Shown: piece after piece, positions 5,877-8,147 of the stretch
Layout of the letters: every line of letters begins with the position of its first letter
How positions within the stretch are numbered: position 1 is the stretch's first letter
Assembly: GCA_903835325.1 (NCBI GenBank)
Contig: CAILMU010000081.1
Location: forward strand, 1 to 8,147
DNA from: an uncultured Microcaldota archaeon
GTDB taxonomy: Archaea; Micrarchaeota; Micrarchaeia; Anstonellales; Bilamarchaeaceae
Reading direction: 5' to 3'
DNA length: 8,147 nt
The notes under the pieces: generated by a model
Told to the model about the DNA's origin: nothing
Seen by the model: only the letters and a program-made list of their open reading frames with translations
The model's database searches: none
Program-made: the position numbers and the translations under genes

Positions 5877-5980
5877 GGCCTTTTTGGCAATTGTTTATCT
5901 TAGGCCAAAAAGCCCTGGGAAAAAGGCATGAGGATATCTCCAGTTTTCGGAGACCATCTTTGCAACCAGGATTCTGGAAA
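5877..5980 (+). other. tRNA intron 3 (104 nt), T-loop position 59/60
   Basis: The outer helix is the T stem. The 3' bulge is 5979-5981 (AAT). In the central helix TTCA 5871-5874 pairs with TGGA 5975-5978 (one T-G wobble). The 5' bulge is 5875-5877 (AAG). The cuts fall after 5876 and after 5980, restoring loop TTCAAAT. The body has a nine-pair stem 5880-5888 with 5904-5912, CCTGG 5914-5918 with CCAGG 5966-5970, and TCTCC 5937-5941 with GGAGA 5949-5953. It is long for an archaeal tRNA intron. I see no box C/D or open frame in it. Confidence 0.88.
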
Positions 5981-5996
5981 TCTCGCCGGGGGCTTA

Positions 5997-6002
5997 TTTT
6001 TT
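5997..6002 (+). terminator. T-run terminator of the tRNA gene
   Basis: Six T residues begin two bases after the discriminator T5994, as expected of archaeal termination at oligo-T on the coding strand. The run abuts the stop codon of the convergent gene at 6003, so the two transcription units meet with no spacer. Confidence 0.65.
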
Positions 6003-7415
6003 CTAATTCTCTTCTACGATTAGTATTGTCCCTTCCATCTCGTGCCTGGTCAGCTCGTTCTCGATGAAGGATAAAGCTCTCGTGGTGGCGGACCCTTTGA
6101 ATTTCTTTATGCCCGCCAATCCTTTAGGTATCTCCTCGCTCTGGGTGGCCAGGAGAAGGACCGCCTTTTCTATATTGTCCTTGGCTTCGGCGCAGATTTC
6201 TTCGTCTTGGCATAATACGCTTGTCTTGAATGATTCGAGAGCCGCCATGATCCTGTTCATCTCGCTCGTGGAGACGAAGACCTGTTTCGGCGCCTCGATA
6301 CCTTCTAAATATGCATAAGCTTTCTGGATGCCTTCAGGAAGGAGCTCGATATGCAGTTCATGCACCTCTATCCCGTTGTCTTCGTATTCATTAAGATCGC
6401 TCTGCGTCATCTTCACCCTGTTTCCGACAGAAGAGGTCTTCAGGTGATTGAGGATCTTCGCTGCCATCCTGGACTCCTCGGGAATATCATCGATGTACGG
6501 CTTGGTCGCTTTCCTCTCGAAATATGCTTCGAGGAACGAGCCGGCATACGGCTTTTTGGAGAGGTTATGCAAGTCTATTATCCTGGCATCGAGCGCATCG
6601 AGGAGCTCCTCCCCCTGCTTCGAGACCGGGATGAGCATGCTGCTTTCGATGCCCGCGCCCATATATAGGAACTGGTGGCAGGGTATATTCCCTATTATCA
6701 TGATGCCTTCGTATTCGAGCGTCCTCCTCGTGAGCTCTTCGGGTGCGACGCCCATCTCGTTAGCCGATTCCCTTGCCGGAGGTATCGTGTCGCGCCGTTT
6801 GCGCGTTTCGCTCTCTGCTGACGGCCGCGCTTTCCCTTTCATTATCAGGTGGGCGAGATCCGCGACAGCCCTGACCGGGTCTTCGCTCTTCACCAGGTCG
6901 TCGAAAATGCGTATAGTGTAGATGCCATCCCTGTTGGCGACCGTGAACGCGAAAAATCCATCCTTCCTCTCAGACCTGGCGATAAGGCTCTCGCCTTCCC
7001 CTATCTCGAGGAGCGCAGCCTTGACTATATTCTCCAGGACCGTGACCGTGAGCTTCTTCTCGGGTATCGCCACAGACTGGCGGCCGATTTCGGAACCTGT
7101 TTCAATCCCTGCGACGGCTTCGGCGAGCGCCGCCTTATAATATGAGGATTTCTGGCTGGCGACCACGGCTTCCTTCGCAAGCTCATAGATCATCGCGCTT
7201 CCTATCACCTGGTTCGATTTCGAGACATATCCGGCCGGCGTGTAGATGCCGAGCTCGGACCCCTTCTCGATAAGCGCTTCGACATCCGCTTTCGCCTTGC
7301 GTTCGTCAGGAGAATGGATAGGGTGGTAAAGAGGCAATATATGGCTCAGATTAGGAGCCTGCCCTGGCCCGGGCGTCTTCACTCTCGCGATATCGGTTTT
7401 CTGGTTGCTGTTCAT
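6003..7415 (-). CDS. Unrecognised soluble protein, 470 residues
   Basis: I do not recognise a family. The protein has no signal peptide or membrane segment and looks cytosolic. The N-terminal 40 residues are rich in Pro, Gln and Ser and probably disordered. A mixed alpha/beta region follows, containing DGFFAFTVANRDGIYTIRIF (about 152-171). Next comes a charged, likely flexible linker near 199-217 (SAESETRKRRDTIPPARES), then a second region with hydrophobic strands such as EGIMIIGNI and SSMLIPV and helices such as EEELLDALDARII-type segments. The C-terminus is helical and ends EGTILIVEEN. Three cysteines are visible, one in IPCHQ and two in LCQDEEIC. The start is the ATG at 7415, with GAGG seven bases upstream; a TTG at 7427 in the same frame overlaps that site and is less likely. 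It has its own strong TATA promoter. Confidence 0.8.
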   Translation of the reverse strand: MNSNQKTDIARVKTPGPGQAPNLSHILPLYHPIHSPDERKAKADVEALIEKGSELGIYTPAGYVSKSNQVIGSAMIYELAKEAVVASQKSSYYKAALAEAVAGIETGSEIGRQSVAIPEKKLTVTVLENIVKAALLEIGEGESLIARSERKDGFFAFTVANRDGIYTIRIFDDLVKSEDPVRAVADLAHLIMKGKARPSAESETRKRRDTIPPARESANEMGVAPEELTRRTLEYEGIMIIGNIPCHQFLYMGAGIESSMLIPVSKQGEELLDALDARIIDLHNLSKKPYAGSFLEAYFERKATKPYIDDIPEESRMAAKILNHLKTSSVGNRVKMTQSDLNEYEDNGIEVHELHIELLPEGIQKAYAYLEGIEAPKQVFVSTSEMNRIMAALESFKTSVLCQDEEICAEAKDNIEKAVLLLATQSEEIPKGLAGIKKFKGSATTRALSFIENELTRHEMEGTILIVEEN

Positions 7416-7466
7416 GCTAATCCTCAAGCTGGTCTATTCGGATAACTGTGTATATCTATGGTATTT

Positions 7467-7480
7467 CATATATATAAAGG
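7467..7480 (-). promoter_or_regulatory. Strong TATA promoter of the 470-codon gene
   Basis: On the minus strand this reads CCTTTATATATATG, the best match in the window to the archaeal TATA consensus. Transcription would start near 7447, giving a leader of about 30 nt that includes the GAGG ribosome site before the ATG at 7415. It shows that this gene need not depend on read-through from the small gene upstream of it. Confidence 0.7.
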
Positions 7481-7524
7481 TTGTGTTTTACGTCTCTCTA
7501 CGGGCTGGGCGCAGCGCATACGCC

Positions 7525-7545
7525 AAAAACAGGCATTCGGCGCCT
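7525..7545 (-). terminator. Hairpin plus T-run after the zinc-ribbon-like gene
   Basis: Read on the minus strand, AGGC (7545-7542) and GCCT (7534-7531) form a short stem around GCCGAAT, followed within one base by five T residues (7529-7525). It starts nine bases after the stop codon at 7554. The stem is only four pairs, so the T-run is probably the main signal. Confidence 0.45.
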
Positions 7546-7553
7546 AATTTGCG

Positions 7554-7694
7554 CTAAACCGAATGGAAATTGCCTTCCTTGTCCCTCTTGAAAGCGTGCT
7601 TGTGGTCTATGGAACAGACATATACCTCGCCGTCCTTCCTGGACAGCGGGGAGAAAAGACCTTTATATACATGGCAACTCGGGCATGCCGGCAT
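7554..7694 (-). CDS. Small zinc-ribbon-like protein, 46 residues
   Basis: The ATG at 7694 opens 46 codons ending TAG at 7556-7554. The peptide starts MPACPSCHVYKG and ends GNFHSV. Cys4 and Cys7 form a CxxC knuckle; Cys27 with His31 or His33 in CSIDHKH could supply the remaining ligands, with 19 residues between the two halves. This spacing suits a one-domain zinc ribbon or a related treble-clef-like fold. The second half is basic (HKHAFKRDK), so nucleic acid binding is possible. Evidence that it is real: GAGGTG lies seven bases before the ATG, a TATA-like element lies about 60 bases upstream, codon content is protein-like, and a terminator-like hairpin follows. I cannot name a family, and the fourth ligand is uncertain. 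The overlapping plus-strand frame at 7563-7745 is its shadow. Confidence 0.72.
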   Translation of the reverse strand: MPACPSCHVYKGLFSPLSRKDGEVYVCSIDHKHAFKRDKEGNFHSV

Positions 7695-7750
7695 GGTAGT
7701 ACACCTCTAGTCATTAATTCAGATCACTGGTCGTTCAATACATAGAAGAC

Positions 7751-7764
7751 GTATATTTTAAAAT
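7751..7764. promoter_or_regulatory. Shared palindromic TATA element between divergent genes
   Basis: GTATATTTTAAAAT contains the perfect 10-bp palindrome ATTTTAAAAT (7755-7764). On the plus strand its centre is about 28 bases before the lipoprotein ATG at 7785, suiting a leaderless mRNA, since no ribosome site precedes that ATG. On the minus strand it reads TTTTAAAATATAC and would start transcription near 7730, leaving a leader of about 35 nt containing GAGGTG for the small zinc-ribbon-like gene. One symmetric box probably serves both genes. Confidence 0.55.
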
Positions 7765-7784
7765 GTTGCCCGCATCCATCCCTC

Positions 7785-8147
7785 ATGCTCTTTCCACACC
7801 GTGCATTCCTGCTCCTCGCCGCTCTGCTGCTTATAGCAGGCTGCGCGAACCTGCAGGGGGGAAGCACGAATCCAAACCCCGCACACGCCCAGAACACAAG
7901 CGCCCCGAACCAGTCGGCGCCGATGCCATGCTCTGAATACTGCGACGCGCAGCTGCACTCGGGATGCACCGGGAAATGGCTCGCATCGGGCGCATACCCG
8001 AGCTGCGACTGCGTATTCCAGTGCGATCAAGCGGGCGGGAATGCCAATCAAAGCAATGCTCCGGGAACGAATACGGCCCCGGCGGACCAGACGCAGGGCA
8101 ACGGCTCGCAGACACAACCCGGAAGCACCCCTGCCCAGAACATGCCC
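7785..8147 (+). CDS. Cysteine-rich surface lipoprotein, 3' end beyond the window
   Basis: 121 codons are open from the ATG at 7785 to the last base, with no stop, so the gene is cut by the window edge. Residues 1-19 are a signal peptide with a long Leu/Ala core and lipobox I-A-G-C, Cys20 being the lipidation site. A low-complexity Asn/Ser/Pro/Ala linker follows (21-47), then a compact cysteine domain at 49-80 with Cys49, 53, 61, 74, 76 and 80. It contains SGCTGKW, SGAYPSCDC and a final FQC. A second linker rich in Asn, Gln, Thr and Gly begins at 81. Four N-x-S sequons suggest glycosylation at the cell surface. It resembles the lipoprotein at 205 in architecture (lipid anchor, glycosylated linker, small disulfide domain) but not in the cysteine module itself. 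I do not know a name for this domain. Confidence 0.85.
   Translation, partial: MLFPHRAFLLLAALLLIAGCANLQGGSTNPNPAHAQNTSAPNQSAPMPCSEYCDAQLHSGCTGKWLASGAYPSCDCVFQCDQAGGNANQSNAPGTNTAPADQTQGNGSQTQPGSTPAQNMP

Larger units (their letters stand above)
5724..5994 (+). tRNA. tRNA-Thr(GGU) with three introns (D-loop, anticodon loop, T-loop)
   Basis: Four exons, 5724-5738, 5780-5800, 5855-5876 and 5981-5994, join to 72 nt with every canonical feature. The acceptor GCCCCTG pairs with CGGGGGC (one T-G wobble, pair 6-67), and T8 A9 follow. The D-arm stem GCGC/GCGC encloses loop AGCGGTA with A14, G15, G18, G19 and A21. Then come G26, the anticodon stem CGTCC/GGACG, and loop TTGGTAA with T33, anticodon GGT at 5797-5799 and A37. 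The variable loop AGGTC puts C48 opposite G15, the T stem is GCGAG/CTCGC, and the T loop is TTCAAAT. The discriminator is T5994, common in archaeal tRNA-Thr, and CCA is not encoded. The anticodon reads ACC and ACU. All three junctions follow the bulge-helix-bulge rule (cut after the second base of each 3-nt bulge). Introns make up 199 of 271 bases. A T-run follows at once. Confidence 0.95.

Noticed and set aside
5699..5890. Minus-strand open frame of 63 codons opposite the tRNA
   Set aside because: It is complementary to the structured tRNA precursor and has no start signal.
5880..5912. Nine-pair inverted repeat as an intrinsic terminator
   Set aside because: It lies inside the T-loop intron, upstream of the last tRNA exon, and is better explained as intron structure. 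The tRNA terminator is the T-run at 5997.
5795..6067. Plus-strand open frame of 90 codons across the tRNA
   Set aside because: It spans the tRNA exons and introns and the end of a minus-strand gene, has no ribosome site, and has no family-like content.
7563..7745. Plus-strand open frame of 60 codons
   Set aside because: It is antisense to the small zinc-ribbon-like gene, which has much better start signals and residue pattern.

Overview
This window looks like archaeal DNA, most likely from a DPANN-type lineage such as Micrarchaeota. That placement is inference. Its basis is TATA-box promoters with candidate leaderless starts, GGTGA-type ribosome sites, an archaeal isopentenyl phosphate kinase, lipobox surface proteins rich in N-glycosylation sequons, and a tRNA gene with introns at archaeal-style bulge-helix-bulge sites.

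Layout. Bases 1-113 hold the last 36 codons of a probable RNase H-like exonuclease. A cysteine-rich surface lipoprotein (Kazal-like domain plus four six-Cys modules) follows at 205-1299. An isoprenoid block covers 1376-4820: isopentenyl phosphate kinase (+), a diphosphomevalonate decarboxylase family protein (-), endonuclease III (+) and mevalonate kinase (-). The last is preceded by a DUF2666-like gene that is probably in the same operon (-). Bases 5724-5994 carry a tRNA-Thr(GGU) gene interrupted by three introns: D-loop 15/16, anticodon loop 37/38 and T-loop 59/60. A 470-codon gene of unknown function (6003-7415, -), a 46-codon zinc-ribbon-like gene (7554-7694, -) and the start of a second cysteine-rich lipoprotein (7785 to the window end, +) complete it.

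How the genes fit together. Mevalonate kinase makes mevalonate 5-phosphate. If the decarboxylase accepts that monophosphate, it would yield isopentenyl phosphate, which the kinase turns into isopentenyl diphosphate, the precursor of archaeal ether lipids. Decarboxylase and IPK sit side by side with no phosphomevalonate kinase visible here. This fits the archaeal alternate mevalonate route but does not prove it.

The most notable item is the tRNA. Four exons of 15, 21, 22 and 14 nt join into a fully canonical 72-nt tRNA, all three junctions are predicted by 4-bp central helices with 3-nt bulges, and 199 of the 271 bases are intron. A standard tRNA search could easily miss it. Gaps between genes are short (138 nt or less, apart from the tRNA locus) and hold mainly promoters, a terminator-like hairpin and two perfect palindromes.
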